Shown one piece after another: positions 55,922 to 64,000 of a stretch of DNA of 64,000 bases. Source of the stretch: Sulfolobales archaeon HS-7 (lineage in GTDB: Archaea > Thermoproteota > Thermoprotei_A > Sulfolobales > Sulfolobaceae); NCBI GenBank assembly GCA_019704295.1, contig AP024596.1:915369-979368 (forward strand). Direction: 5' to 3'. Numbering within the stretch: position 1 is the first letter of the stretch; each line of letters begins with the position of its first letter. The translations under genes were made by a program, and so were the position numbers. A model generated the notes under the pieces. The model had not been told where the DNA came from. It saw only the letters and a list, made by a program, of their open reading frames with translations, and made no database searches.

Positions 55922-57430
55922 TCATTCCTTGAGCTTAGACTCAAGCAAGGCCTCAACTTTCTTCATTCTGCTCTTAGCGTTTCTCAGGAACAGCTTTAGC
56001 GCCGTCCTTACTGGAAAATAAAGCGGCCCCTTTAAATAATAACGACTTAATATATCCTCCGCCCAGTATACGTCGTGCCAAAATGCTTTTTTATATAACT
56101 CAATGTGAGAATCTGAGAGCTTTATTTTGGTAAACCAATCTTTGTTCTTAAAATAGCCCATCGGGACAAAGAACATTGGGACCAAAATACTTCTATATTC
56201 CCTTAAACTGTCAACTAACTCTATTGTTCTAATTACATCGTCTTCATTTTCCTCAGGCAGACCCACTATCATAGTACCGGCTGGAACTATGTTATGTTCA
56301 TGCATTATCTTGAAGGCTTCCTCTACGGTTTCTGGATACTGTTCAGGCTTGTAAGGAGATGATTTGGCAGGCATTATTTCTTTTGCTAATCGTGGTGAAC
56401 CAGTTTCAACTCCTACTTCAACACCCAATAGCCTTTGTTCCTCATTTGAGAAAATTATCTCAGACAACTTGGATATTAACCCGTACTTCTCTTCCGCATA
56501 TCTGATTGCGGCAAGACTTGCATGACTCCACGCTATAGTTCTATAGTATTTCTTTGCTAACTGGTGAAGTTTTATTAATGGCTCTGGTTTAGGAAAAATT
56601 CCTAACGCACCATAAAATAGTACGTCATCACTATGAAGAATTCCGTCTTTAATGCCAGCTTTAACATTTACTTGAATCTCCCTTTCGATTTTTTCTAATG
56701 GGTAGTATCTTGTAGGTCTTAGCGTTACGGAGCAAAATCTGCACCCTCTCGCACACCCCCTCATAATCTCTACCATTCCATTAACGCTGCCTCCTCTTAT
56801 TTCAGGTATTTCATCGAGATCCGGAGTATCTGCACCACCTACATACATATACTTCGGAAGCGGTTCACCATCAACTATTGCTTGTGCAATTTTTGGGAGG
56901 GCATGTTCAGCTTCCCCATCAAACATTAAATCTACTCCTACTTGTTCTAACATATCCTCTCTCCATAACCACTGCCACGTTGAAGGACCCCCAACTACTA
57001 TTTTCATTCCCCTTTGTTTATTTTCCTTAATTTCTGGCTTATTTATTAACTCCTGGAAACTTTTGTAATTAATTGGTTCCTGTTTAGTTATGCCCCACCA
57101 CGTGGATGAAGGAGGTCCGAATGCAAAGTAATCGTGATGGGAGAGAAAAAGAGCTTTAGCACTTTTTAAGTGCTTTTCAAGATGATCTGGATCAATAATG
57201 GCAGCATTAAATCCCGAATCTAAAAGTTTCGCCTCAACCTTCCTAAGTCCATAGGGGGCTTGCCATGGTTTTCCCTCATTATCGACCTTCATCTTTGGGC
57301 AAGCTAGCCATTTCCAGACAGATTCTGGAATTCCAATACTGGGGCCTGTTCCTAAAAAACCTAAGAACTCTCTCCCATGATGATTTGTCATCAAACACCT
57401 GTCAGTTGTTAGTACGAAGTCATAAGGCAA
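55922..57430 (-). CDS. B12-binding-type radical SAM protein
   Basis: A 502-residue radical SAM enzyme. The cluster motif is [20 protein letters not shown] (CxxxCxxC, ~223-231). The N-terminal ~190 residues form the Rossmann-like domain seen in B12-dependent members ([37 protein letters not shown]). [15 protein letters not shown] and [23 protein letters not shown] follow in the barrel. Substrate is unknown; MiaB/HpnR-like specificity is not indicated. Confidence 0.88.
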   Translation of the reverse strand: MPYDFVLTTDRCLMTNHHGREFLGFLGTGPSIGIPESVWKWLACPKMKVDNEGKPWQAPYGLRKVEAKLLDSGFNAAIIDPDHLEKHLKSAKALFLSHHDYFAFGPPSSTWWGITKQEPINYKSFQELINKPEIKENKQRGMKIVVGGPSTWQWLWREDMLEQVGVDLMFDGEAEHALPKIAQAIVDGEPLPKYMYVGGADTPDLDEIPEIRGGSVNGMVEIMRGCARGCRFCSVTLRPTRYYPLEKIEREIQVNVKAGIKDGILHSDDVLFYGALGIFPKPEPLIKLHQLAKKYYRTIAWSHASLAAIRYAEEKYGLISKLSEIIFSNEEQRLLGVEVGVETGSPRLAKEIMPAKSSPYKPEQYPETVEEAFKIMHEHNIVPAGTMIVGLPEENEDDVIRTIELVDSLREYRSILVPMFFVPMGYFKNKDWFTKIKLSDSHIELYKKAFWHDVYWAEDILSRYYLKGPLYFPVRTALKLFLRNAKSRMKKVEALLESKLKE

Positions 57431-57465
57431 CTTAAACCACCACTATATTACACAGTTGACACTAT

Positions 57466-57702
57466 CTATTTTAACTTCATCTTCCTTAAGGCTCTTCTTA
57501 TATCGTTAGGAAGTTCCTTATATTGTACCTTCTTTAGTTTATCTGGGTCTGGTTCCCAATATTCGCTATCATTTACCTTGAAATTATTTATTCTATAGTA
57601 GCTAATTAGCTTTTCTCCTTTCTCATTTACCATTTCTTCTATAACTATACGTCCACTCCTATTTTCTATGAGGTAAGTATTATCGACGCTCTTAATACGC
57701 AT
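57466..57702 (-). CDS. small conserved hypothetical protein
   Basis: 78 residues, beta-rich N-terminal half (SVDNTYLIENRSGRIVIEEMVN) and helical basic C-terminus (LPNDIRRALRKMKLK). It lies 35 bases upstream of the radical SAM gene on the same strand, so the two are likely cotranscribed and functionally linked; the role is unknown. Confidence 0.6.
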   Translation of the reverse strand: MRIKSVDNTYLIENRSGRIVIEEMVNEKGEKLISYYRINNFKVNDSEYWEPDPDKLKKVQYKELPNDIRRALRKMKLK

Positions 57703-58055
57703 AGTTTTTTTCTACCTTTTTCTCATATAAGTTTTTCTGTGAAACACTGTATACAAATAATTGGGAGAGTCTTAATTTGACTAATTCACGTCTCCCTTGT
57801 TAATTCAGTTTATTTAAATAATTGTAACAAACTTAATTCAATACTACAGTGTTAATTGGGGTTTAAACTTAAGAATTTCCTGTATTCTATTGCCTTTTTC
57901 CATAAATTACAATCCGCAAAAGAACATTGAATGGGCCTTAGTGTTTAGTGGACGATCTCTTATGAGGTGTATACTGATTTAAGCGTCAATCAATACCTAA
58001 AACTACGCCCTTAAATCTATATCGGAATATAAGTATTTCTACCAGGTTTTTAGAA
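57703..58055. other. 353-bp intergenic region, mostly a repeat copy
   Basis: Contains copy C1 of the dispersed repeat (57783-57920). The rest is AT-rich with no gene. Confidence 0.4.
57783..57920 (+). repeat. dispersed ~150-bp repeat, copy C1
   Basis: Blocks in order: AATTCACG, TTCAGTTTATTTAAA, the 23-base segment 57825-57847, then CATAAATTACAATCCGCAA at 57901-57919. 57825-57847 is a perfect inverted match of 59028-59050, and 57901-57913 of 58957-58969, so copies C1 and C2 form an inverted pair around the gene at 58056-58802. Confidence 0.75.
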
Positions 58056-58802
58056 TTACACTTCCCTTACCGCATCTTTTGAATTATTTACGCTCTTATC
58101 GGAATGAAGTATGGAGTTCTTTATCTCTGAAACGATTGACATGTGTAGCTGATTTGCTTTTAGCTCATCAATATATCTTGCAGAAAAATAATATTTCCCG
58201 AAGATTGCGGTATTATTAAGTAAGTTAACGAACCTCTTGAAGTCTGTATTAAGGAAATCATAAACGTCAGCTTCTACGTCACATCTAATTCCCGAGATTA
58301 GCGTTTCATAACACTGAGTGATAACCATTGGATTCTGTTCGGGAAACTTCAGTTCGTATAATTTCTCAGCATAGATTTTCACTTGTTTCTCTAAATTATT
58401 TTCCCCAAAATTTACTGTTGCTGAAATCTCCATAGTTTTACTTATGTAAGAGTAGTATTCAATGTAATGCTCGTTTCCCATTCTCCACTCAATTGCCATG
58501 CCTATGGGAACTTTATTCGTTATTAGATAAATGCCATCAATATCTTTTTCATATTCGCTTAACGGTATATTTGGACCTATCTTATGGAAAGTGGAGCATA
58601 ATAACCTTAACGCGAAGGAAAGAATAGAATACGCTTTCTTTCTATCATTACTGCTATTAGCTATTTCCTGTAATTCGTTACAGGTTGCTATGGATAACTC
58701 GAATACTAAATCTTTAGGTGTATTACCAATAGTCGCTGTTATCCAGACTCTCCTTCTAAAGTTAACATTTATCAGTTTCAATGATGTTATTGCTATTGAC
58801 AT
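58056..58802 (-). CDS. orphan protein between inverted repeats
   Basis: About 248 residues from ATG 58802 (MSIAITSLKLINVN); a GTG at 58817 adds five. A TATA-like TTAAAGGTT at 58822-58830 (minus strand) fits a leaderless ATG. Mixed alpha/beta, soluble, with segments RVWITATIGNTPKDLVFEL, IDGIYLITNKVPIGMAIEWRMGNEHYIEYYSYI and many Cys/Asn residues. I do not recognise a family. Its bracketing by an inverted ~150-bp repeat pair and the neighbouring TnpB-like gene suggest accessory or transferred DNA. Confidence 0.6.
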   Translation of the reverse strand: MSIAITSLKLINVNFRRRVWITATIGNTPKDLVFELSIATCNELQEIANSSNDRKKAYSILSFALRLLCSTFHKIGPNIPLSEYEKDIDGIYLITNKVPIGMAIEWRMGNEHYIEYYSYISKTMEISATVNFGENNLEKQVKIYAEKLYELKFPEQNPMVITQCYETLISGIRCDVEADVYDFLNTDFKRFVNLLNNTAIFGKYYFSARYIDELKANQLHMSIVSEIKNSILHSDKSVNNSKDAVREV

Positions 58803-59163
58803 TGCAATTCTCTTCACTCTTAACCTTTAATCCTTTATTCTATTTGTTTTTACACCGCCTTAGAAATTAGCTAAAAGGAAATGTCCTGTTTTAACCAGTG
58901 AAAAGACCTGCCTTATTTCTCCTACGTAATTGGCGCCGTTTGTGCGTTCATTGTGAATTGTAATTTATGAGAAAGCATAATAAAATACAGTAAATTGCTG
59001 AGTTTAAATCTCCTTTCAGTGAGTACGGTAGTATTGAATTAAGTTTGTTATAGTGACTGAAATAAACCGAATTCGTAAAGGATACGTGAATTGCTGCTCC
59101 GGCTATGTTGAATAACGTTTTTAGATACAAACGAAGGTATAATATTGAATGCTCAGAGGAACA
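58803..59163. other. intergenic region with promoter and repeat copy C2
   Basis: The left edge holds the likely promoter of the orphan gene. 58944-59092 is the inverted repeat copy. GAAATGTCCTG at 58879-58889 recurs at 62416-62426, an isolated match. Confidence 0.4.
58944..59092 (-). repeat. dispersed ~150-bp repeat, copy C2 (inverted)
   Basis: Reads on the minus strand as AATTCACGTATCC, GAATTCGGTTTATTTC, the 23-base block 59028-59050 and CATAAATTACAATTCACAA, in the same order as copy C1. By eye about three quarters of positions agree with C1. Confidence 0.75.
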
Positions 59164-60089
59164 ATGAAATTAGAAGAGGTGACGGAAAGGACGATATACT
59201 CTAGGTCACTAATTACGGATATTCCTAAAATGAAAAGAAAAGAACGGAGGGATTCAAAACGAGTCTTGAGTACGTTGAGTGCAAACCCATTTCCTTAGCA
59301 AGTTTACAACAATTATACGATGGAGTTGAATACCTTAAAGCCTACGTGGATACTGTAAAGAAATTAGGGGGAAATATACCGACGCGTCCTGATTCGATAC
59401 CCCAACAACTTTACAATGAAATAGTTAAAGGGGGAAGACCCAGATTAGGTCCTATACCTATTAAAGGGGCAGATCCATATACTTTGGAAGGTATCGGCGC
59501 AAAAGTAATATGTAATAAGAGAGGTGTAGCCATTCATGCAATAGTAGATTTCTCTAGTGGCATAAAGATCTTCCTTGCATATCAAAGGGACAAAACTATA
59601 GTCGGGGTAGACATAGGTATGAGACATGTTGCAACAGTTGTCGCGATTAAGGGGACAGATATATACGTCTCGAAATCATTCGGTAATAAGGAAATAATGG
59701 GAAAATTAATGAGGTATACAGGCGAACCGCAAGGTTTGGGATCTAGCGATGAAATAAGAAGGATATTAAAGCCTATTATTAACGATATAGTTAACTATAT
59801 CGTGGAATTGAATCCTAAAGTGGTCGTTATGGAAGATTTGCGGAAAGTGAATGGTAGAATAGGGTATGCTCTCAGAACGGTGCAAGATATGCTAATTAAG
59901 TCTCTATATGAAAGGGGCGTAAAATACGAGAGGAGAAGTGCCTATAGTACAAGTAGGATATGTTCAAAATGTGGATATAAGGGTGGAGAACTAATAGGGT
60001 CGTTATTTGTTTGCCCAGCATGTGGTTTCACCGCTGATAGGGACTTTAATGCTGCGTTAAACCTGGCAACAAAAGGGTATTATTCCTAA
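59164..60089 (+). pseudogene. TnpB-like RuvC nuclease gene with a frame break
   Basis: A compact transposon-type nuclease. From ATG 59164 frame 1 reads MKLEEVTERTIYSRSLITD and runs to a stop at about 59296, while another frame is open from 59229 to 60089 without an ATG start. A -1 shift at TCAAAACG (59254-59261) would join them into about 308 residues. The main frame has RuvC Asp in GVDIGMRHVATVV, Glu in VVMEDLRKV, a CxxC...CxxC zinc ribbon (CSKCGYKG...CPACG) and final Asp in TADRDFNAALNLA. All catalytic residues are kept. Either a recent knockout, a programmed frameshift, or translation from GTG 59346 (247 residues). Confidence 0.75.
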
Positions 60090-60108
60090 AAAAGGGTATT
60101 ATTCCTAA
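60071..60108 (+). repeat. perfect 19-bp tandem duplication at the tnpB-like stop
   Basis: AAAAGGGTATTATTCCTAA occurs at 60071-60089, including the stop codon of the TnpB-like gene, and again at 60090-60108 with no spacer. A target duplication, slippage, or scar of element excision would each explain it. Confidence 0.8.
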
Positions 60109-60669
60109 AGTGAAGTAGATTAATAGTAATTTTAATTCTTCGTAAATTCTCGTCTATTGACATAACCAAACCGTTTTCGAAAAAGCGTTTACCCATAATA
60201 GTCATTTATTTTGTGTTTATACCTAGTTACTAATAATACAACAGTACAACCGACTTCATTAACTATAGTGTTATCAAACATCAGAGGAGCTAATTATTCT
60301 GTCCTACTATAAAGCTTCCCACTTCTCAGTTGCGCCCTAGGGGTTCTATAAAGTTACTAAAGGTACCAACTCTATATTGAACTTCGTATTCATGGTATAT
60401 CATACGTAACTGCCAGGAGGAGCAAAAGCTTGTTACATTAACTCTAGCTTAAGCGTTTCGAGGACACTCATTCCGTTTACAACTATCATCAATACGTCCA
60501 TAAGAAATTTACTTTAAAGTAGGGAGGACGTTTATCCTCGCGTGCCATCGTCCCCTTAACCCCAGTTAAGATAAAGGACATATCAGTATATACCCAAAGG
60601 ACTAGCTACATTCACTCAACGAAAAGATGATTTTTTAGACTTCTAGTTTATTATAGATACTGAAAGATT
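60109..60669. other. 560-bp intergenic region without recognised genes
   Basis: If the TnpB-like gene has an omega RNA and a right end, they should begin here or in the gene's 3' end, but no clear hairpin-plus-target motif is identified. The last 60 bases contain the psmA promoter; TTTATTATAG at 60647-60656 is AT-rich but rather close to the ATG. Confidence 0.35.
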
Positions 60670-61398
60670 ATGGCGTTTGGACCAGCTGCTATGGGATATG
60701 ATAGAGCAATTACTATATTCTCCCCTGATGGCTCTCTTTATCAGGTTGACTATGCTTTTGAAGCGGTAAAAAAAGGGTGGACATCTATTGGAGTTAAAAG
60801 TAAATCTGGCGTTGCAATAATAGTTGAGAAGCGTAAAGTCACTCCATTACTTGATATAGAGGGAGTAGAGAAGATTTTTATAATCGACGATCACGTTGGA
60901 TGTAGTTTTGCTGGATTGGCATCAGACGGAAGAGTTCTAATAGAGTATGGAAGGAACTCGGCCCTCCAGCACAGGCTAATATACGACGAACCTATAAATA
61001 TAGATTACTTAACAAGGGAAATTTCCGATGTAAAACAGGCCTACACTCAACACGGGGGAGTTAGGCCATTCGGCGTTGCCATGATTATAGCAGGAGTTGA
61101 TAAAAAGGTACCAAAACTTCTGATGACAGAACCTAGTGGTCAGTTCATGCCCTACTACGCTATTGCCATAGGTTCGGGGGGATATGCTGCGACGGATTAT
61201 CTAGAGAAAAACTATAAAGAGGATATAAGCCTACAAGATACGATTCTGCTTGGACTTAAGGGGTTACAGGCTACATTCAAACAAAATGAAAAAATATTAC
61301 CTTCCTCAGTGGAAATTGGATACGCGTCAACAGACGAGGGCAAGTTCATTAAGATGAGCGTCGAGGAAAAGGCAAAATACATTTCAATGTTAGGTTAG
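60670..61398 (+). CDS. psmA: proteasome alpha subunit
   Basis: Outer-ring subunit of the 20S proteasome, 242 residues. The N-terminal gate segment GPAAMGYDRAITIFSPDGSLYQVDYAFEAVKKG is diagnostic of alpha subunits and carries the H0 helix; GGVRPFGVAMIIAG and the C-terminal helix are typical. No catalytic Thr, as expected for alpha. Monocistronic. Confidence 0.97.
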   Translation: MAFGPAAMGYDRAITIFSPDGSLYQVDYAFEAVKKGWTSIGVKSKSGVAIIVEKRKVTPLLDIEGVEKIFIIDDHVGCSFAGLASDGRVLIEYGRNSALQHRLIYDEPINIDYLTREISDVKQAYTQHGGVRPFGVAMIIAGVDKKVPKLLMTEPSGQFMPYYAIAIGSGGYAATDYLEKNYKEDISLQDTILLGLKGLQATFKQNEKILPSSVEIGYASTDEGKFIKMSVEEKAKYISMLG

Positions 61399-61474
61399 TA
61401 ATGCTCGTAAGCTAATGCTATTCAGCTTAAATATGTTTTTTACGTGAGTAGGGCAAAGTATATAGTACACAAGC

Positions 61475-61483
61475 GTTAAACTT
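61475..61483 (+). promoter_or_regulatory. TATA-like element of the homoserine dehydrogenase gene
   Basis: GTTAAACTT is centred 25 bases before the ATG at 61504, matching leaderless transcription. Confidence 0.45.
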
Positions 61484-61503
61484 TACTAATACGTAAGTAG
61501 ACT

Positions 61504-62412
61504 ATGCTGTATAGATTACTAGTTTTCGGTTATGGTAAAGTAGGTCGTGCTTTTGTTAACGAACTGTCCTCCAGGAAAAATTTACTAGAAGATGATTACC
61601 TCATCAGTGGAATCGTAACCACTAAAGGGGTGATGAAAGAAGTAAGAGAGCAATTCTCTGTAGACTATCATGCCGATCCTTTCACTGCATTGAATAAGGA
61701 GAGTCCCGATATAATTGTCGACGCCATGCCAGGGAATTACAGCGACGGCGAACCTTCTAAAAGCTTATACATAGAGGCTCTTAAGAATGGAATTCACGTA
61801 ATTACATGCAATAAGGCTCCTTTGGCTTTATTTTATTGGGATATAGTAAGATATGTCGGAAAAGGTAAATTAGGTTTTCAGGCTACGGTAATGAGTGGAA
61901 CTCCTTCGGTGAACCTTTATCGTATAGTCGGACCATTAAAGGTTCATAGTATAAGAGGAATCCTCAATAGTACTACCAATTTCATTTTGACTAAGATGAG
62001 TGAGGGTTTATCATACGATGAGGTACTGAGAATGGCGGTAGAGTTAGGTTTAGCTGAACCTGAACCCTCCTTAGATATCTCGGGTATAGATGCGGCCGCT
62101 AAACTTGCTATCCTCTCTAACTTTATTTTAAGGAAAAAAATAACAATAAATGATATTCATGTAGAGGGCGTACCCAAGAATCCCCGTGGTAAGATGAAGT
62201 TAATAGCATATGCTGACAGAGATACCGCCTATGTAAAGCCCGAGGAAATAGAATCGCATGACATATTTTTTAATGTAAATGATAGTATGAATGCTCTTAC
62301 ATTGAAAGGAGATATTCAGGATATAACGATTATTGGAGTCGGTGGAGGGCCTAGAAGCGCTGCTTTGGGAATGTTATCTGATCTAACATTAATTACACGG
62401 TATAGAACCTAA
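61504..62412 (+). CDS. hom: homoserine dehydrogenase
   Basis: Converts aspartate semialdehyde to homoserine with NAD(P)H, 302 residues, a short archaeal form without an ACT regulatory domain. Rossmann motif LLVFGYGKVGRAFVNEL, GIHVITCNKAPLALFYWDI (~96-114), the signature ILNSTTNFILTKMSEGLSYDEVLRMAVELGLAEPEPSLDISGIDAAAKL (~157-205) with the catalytic Lys/Asp region. Context is isolated from other threonine/methionine genes. Confidence 0.94.
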   Translation: MLYRLLVFGYGKVGRAFVNELSSRKNLLEDDYLISGIVTTKGVMKEVREQFSVDYHADPFTALNKESPDIIVDAMPGNYSDGEPSKSLYIEALKNGIHVITCNKAPLALFYWDIVRYVGKGKLGFQATVMSGTPSVNLYRIVGPLKVHSIRGILNSTTNFILTKMSEGLSYDEVLRMAVELGLAEPEPSLDISGIDAAAKLAILSNFILRKKITINDIHVEGVPKNPRGKMKLIAYADRDTAYVKPEEIESHDIFFNVNDSMNALTLKGDIQDITIIGVGGGPRSAALGMLSDLTLITRYRT

Positions 62413-62925
62413 AGTGAAATGTCCTGCCCTACCGATAAAGCTCTCTATTCCCATATTTTAAAAGTAGAATTTTATGGGACAGTGCGCAATGTGTAATTAA
62501 TATGAATATCTGAATGAACTAAAAGTTATAAAACATGTCTCTGTAGATAAGCTACGAGTACTACTTTTTATATTAGTGAGGAATTCGCTCCTTCGTCACA
62601 CTATCTAATGTACAAAATCTTATGTTATTTATTTTAAAAACTAGATTTTGAGGATGTAGGAATAACCCACCTTATGTTACTCAATTATGAGATAGTACAG
62701 GGGAATTAGGAGAGATTAAACTCCTTTGCTGGCTTCCTAAGCTTAAGAAATATCTAGCTTTACTCTCTACAAACTTCGAACTTGTTACGCTGAAAACCTC
62801 TCTTTACCCAAGATTCTAGAAAAATACGTGATTACTTGTCACTATACTAAATAAACTTACTTTATATTATCCCCCTCCTCGTAATTAAGCGAATTTAATT
62901 CTGGAATGTAAATCACATTAGCCTA
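62413..62925. other. 513-bp intergenic region without recognised genes
   Basis: AT-rich. GTGAAATGTCCTG...GTGCGCAATGTGTAATTAAT at 62414-62502 loosely echoes the left flank of repeat copy C2 (58878-58965), but too weakly to annotate. No ORF or RNA gene is seen. Confidence 0.35.
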
Positions 62926-63246
62926 CTATTTTAGATACTTAATCCCCCATTTTTGTATCTCTTCAAACGCTCCCTTCAGCTCTTTACCTTTCTCCGTAAG
63001 CTCGTACCTTACCTTAAATGGTCTGTCTGAGATTATTATCCTTTTTATAACGTCATATCTCTCCAGTTCTTTCAGTGTAGAAGACAAAGTCTTAGAACTT
63101 AGTTTCGTCAATCTCTCCAGTTCATTAAATCCTTTTCCTCCATCTAATAAGTACCTTAAAACAAGTAACTTACGTTCACTACCTATTATTCTAATGGTCT
63201 CGACAATTGGGCAAAATGTTTCCTCAACTTTCTTCAAGGTAACCAA
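62926..63246 (-). CDS. HxlR-family winged-helix transcriptional regulator
   Basis: A 106-residue HxlR-type protein: CPIVETIRIIGSERKLLVLRYLLDGGKGFNELERLTKLSSKTLSSTLKELERYDVIKR, with a single N-terminal cysteine (C12) as in redox- or aldehyde-sensing members. Divergent from the CDGSH gene with 55 bases between starts; regulation of that gene or itself is plausible. Confidence 0.88.
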   Translation of the reverse strand: MVTLKKVEETFCPIVETIRIIGSERKLLVLRYLLDGGKGFNELERLTKLSSKTLSSTLKELERYDVIKRIIISDRPFKVRYELTEKGKELKGAFEEIQKWGIKYLK

Positions 63247-63301
63247 ATTTAGTTATATTCACGTAGTGTATATATACTTTACTTTCCACACTTACTTTGC
63301 A

Positions 63302-63508
63302 ATGGTTAGGTTAGTAAGACACGACCGGAATAAACCATATGAAATAAAGGCAGATAACGGACAAGTTTTTTACGTATGTGCATGTGGGCTATCTAAACAT
63401 AAACCATTCTGTGATGGCTCCCACAAAAGAACTCTAGATGAGGAAGAGGGAAATGTATATATATACGACGATGAGGGAAAAATAAAGTTAAATAACTTTT
63501 ATCCGTAA
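63302..63508 (+). CDS. CDGSH iron-sulfur domain protein
   Basis: A 68-residue single CDGSH-domain protein, mitoNEET-like, binding a [2Fe-2S] cluster by three Cys and one His in CACGLSKHKPFCDGSH. The start is at ATG 63302 (MVRLVRHDRNKPYEI); an in-frame upstream start at 63194 would overlap the regulator and is unlikely. No membrane segment. Probably a small redox or cluster-transfer protein. Confidence 0.9.
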   Translation: MVRLVRHDRNKPYEIKADNGQVFYVCACGLSKHKPFCDGSHKRTLDEEEGNVYIYDDEGKIKLNNFYP

Positions 63509-64000
63509 AACTCTTTTTTACTAGGAGACAGCCGAAGGTCCTTGATCTCTGGTAATCCGCATTAAGTATTATCCCCTTAATTGAGCTTGCGTGTTATGGC
63601 TATATTCCAAGAATTTAATTTTTAAAGTAAATAACATTTATTGCGCATTGTATACTGTTACATGAAAAACTAACAAGTTTACGCACTTTTTCTAGAGACA
63701 AAGGTTGATCCTTACCCACTTAACGGAAATTTTGTAAATTTTTACTCTCATCCACTAGATTTTTCTCATATTTTCGAAACTCTCTCATTTTAGTAAAAAA
63801 ATTGGCGTGAAAGCACCTATTAAGGGAACAGTTCACGTCTCCATTTGGAATCCCGTTTATTTAAAGTATTGTAGCAAATTTTATTGAATATTATCGCAAT
63901 GCGTACGGAGATATTTACGCTTAAAAGTTTACTTCATTTCATTTATTTTTCTCGTAAACTACAATTTGCAACTGACGCCTTAATCACTCGGTTAGGGAGT
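63509..64000. other. 492-bp end region containing repeat copy C3
   Basis: No gene is seen. The last 170 bases carry copy C3 of the dispersed repeat, which may continue past the window edge. Confidence 0.4.
63831..63980 (+). repeat. dispersed ~150-bp repeat, copy C3
   Basis: GTTCACGTCTCC, then CCCGTTTATTTAAAGTATTG, AGCAAATTTTATTGAATATT, GGAGATATTTACGC and CTCGTAAACTACAATTTGCA follow the block order of copies C1 and C2. Same orientation as C1. Confidence 0.65.

Noticed and set aside
1..64000. CRISPR array
   Set aside because: No regularly spaced direct repeats were found; the dispersed 150-bp copies are irregularly placed and in both orientations.

Overview
The window is chromosomal DNA of a thermoacidophilic archaeon of the order Sulfolobales. 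The base composition is AT-rich. It carries two archaeal ribosomal protein superoperons, RNA polymerase subunits D and N, a TFB1-type transcription factor B, archaeal DnaG, a proteasome alpha subunit, a pyrimidine cluster with the divergent Sulfolobus layout, and two thermopsin-like secreted proteins. Many genes appear to have leaderless or very short-leader promoters with a TATA box about 26-30 bases upstream. Genus and species cannot be fixed from the sequence alone.

Layout. 1-4.4 kb: leftward operon rps13-rps4-rps11-rpoD-rpl18e-rpl13-rps9-rpoN-rps2, ending in a hairpin plus T-run. 4.4-9.1 kb: leftward AIR-synthase-like protein, a membrane protein of the LPG-synthase/flippase fold, dnaG and tyrS. 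9.5-12.2 kb: an 881-residue thermopsin-like protein. 12.2-18 kb: agmatinase, glyS with two small genes, tfb, an eIF1/SUI1 gene and small hypotheticals. 18.3-21.1 kb: a dihydrolipoamide-dehydrogenase-like flavoprotein, a single-span secreted protein and an OsmC protein. 22-28.3 kb: the B12-binding subunit of methylmalonyl-CoA mutase with its MeaB GTPase, a membrane-anchored winged-helix regulator, an ABC exporter with a C-terminal DUF1854-type domain, and a separate ABC-2 permease/ATPase pair. 28.3-30.4 kb: decayed mobile DNA around a flavin reductase gene. 30.4-35.5 kb: fumarase, small unknowns, DsbA-like protein, Bcp peroxiredoxin, methyltransferases, metallo-hydrolase. 35.5-42.6 kb: pyrE-pyrF-orf leftward and pyrB-pyrI-pyrK-pyrC-pyrD plus three genes rightward from a shared promoter. 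42.9-43.8 kb: dead IS630-type transposase. 44.2-45.6 kb: ogt and a TauE/SafE permease. 45.9-50.4 kb: leftward rpl3-rpl4-rpl23-rpl2-rps19-rpl22-rps3-rpl29, stopping abruptly after rpl29. 50.5-53.2 kb: a second thermopsin-like protein, also 881 residues. 53.6-57.7 kb: PUA protein, adenosine-specific kinase, DUF309 protein, 5-formyl-THF cyclo-ligase, B12-radical SAM protein. 57.8-60.1 kb: accessory island with an orphan gene between two inverted ~150-bp repeats, then a frameshifted TnpB-like RuvC nuclease gene with a 19-bp tandem duplication at its stop. 60.7-63.5 kb: psmA, homoserine dehydrogenase, HxlR regulator, CDGSH iron-sulfur protein.

Most of the window is housekeeping DNA. The unexplained structure lies between genes: (i) a dispersed ~150-bp repeat family with at least five copies, two of them inverted around orphan orf58056; (ii) a family of short hairpins (GGGGC...GCCCC with an inner AUCC/GGAU stem) next to decayed modules shared between 28.4-28.9, 29.9-30.3 and 53.2-53.5 kb, best explained as relics of TnpB-type elements; (iii) the frameshifted TnpB-like gene. 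The two equal-length thermopsin-repeat proteins and a JAMM-like motif in the pyr-linked gene are the most interesting protein observations.
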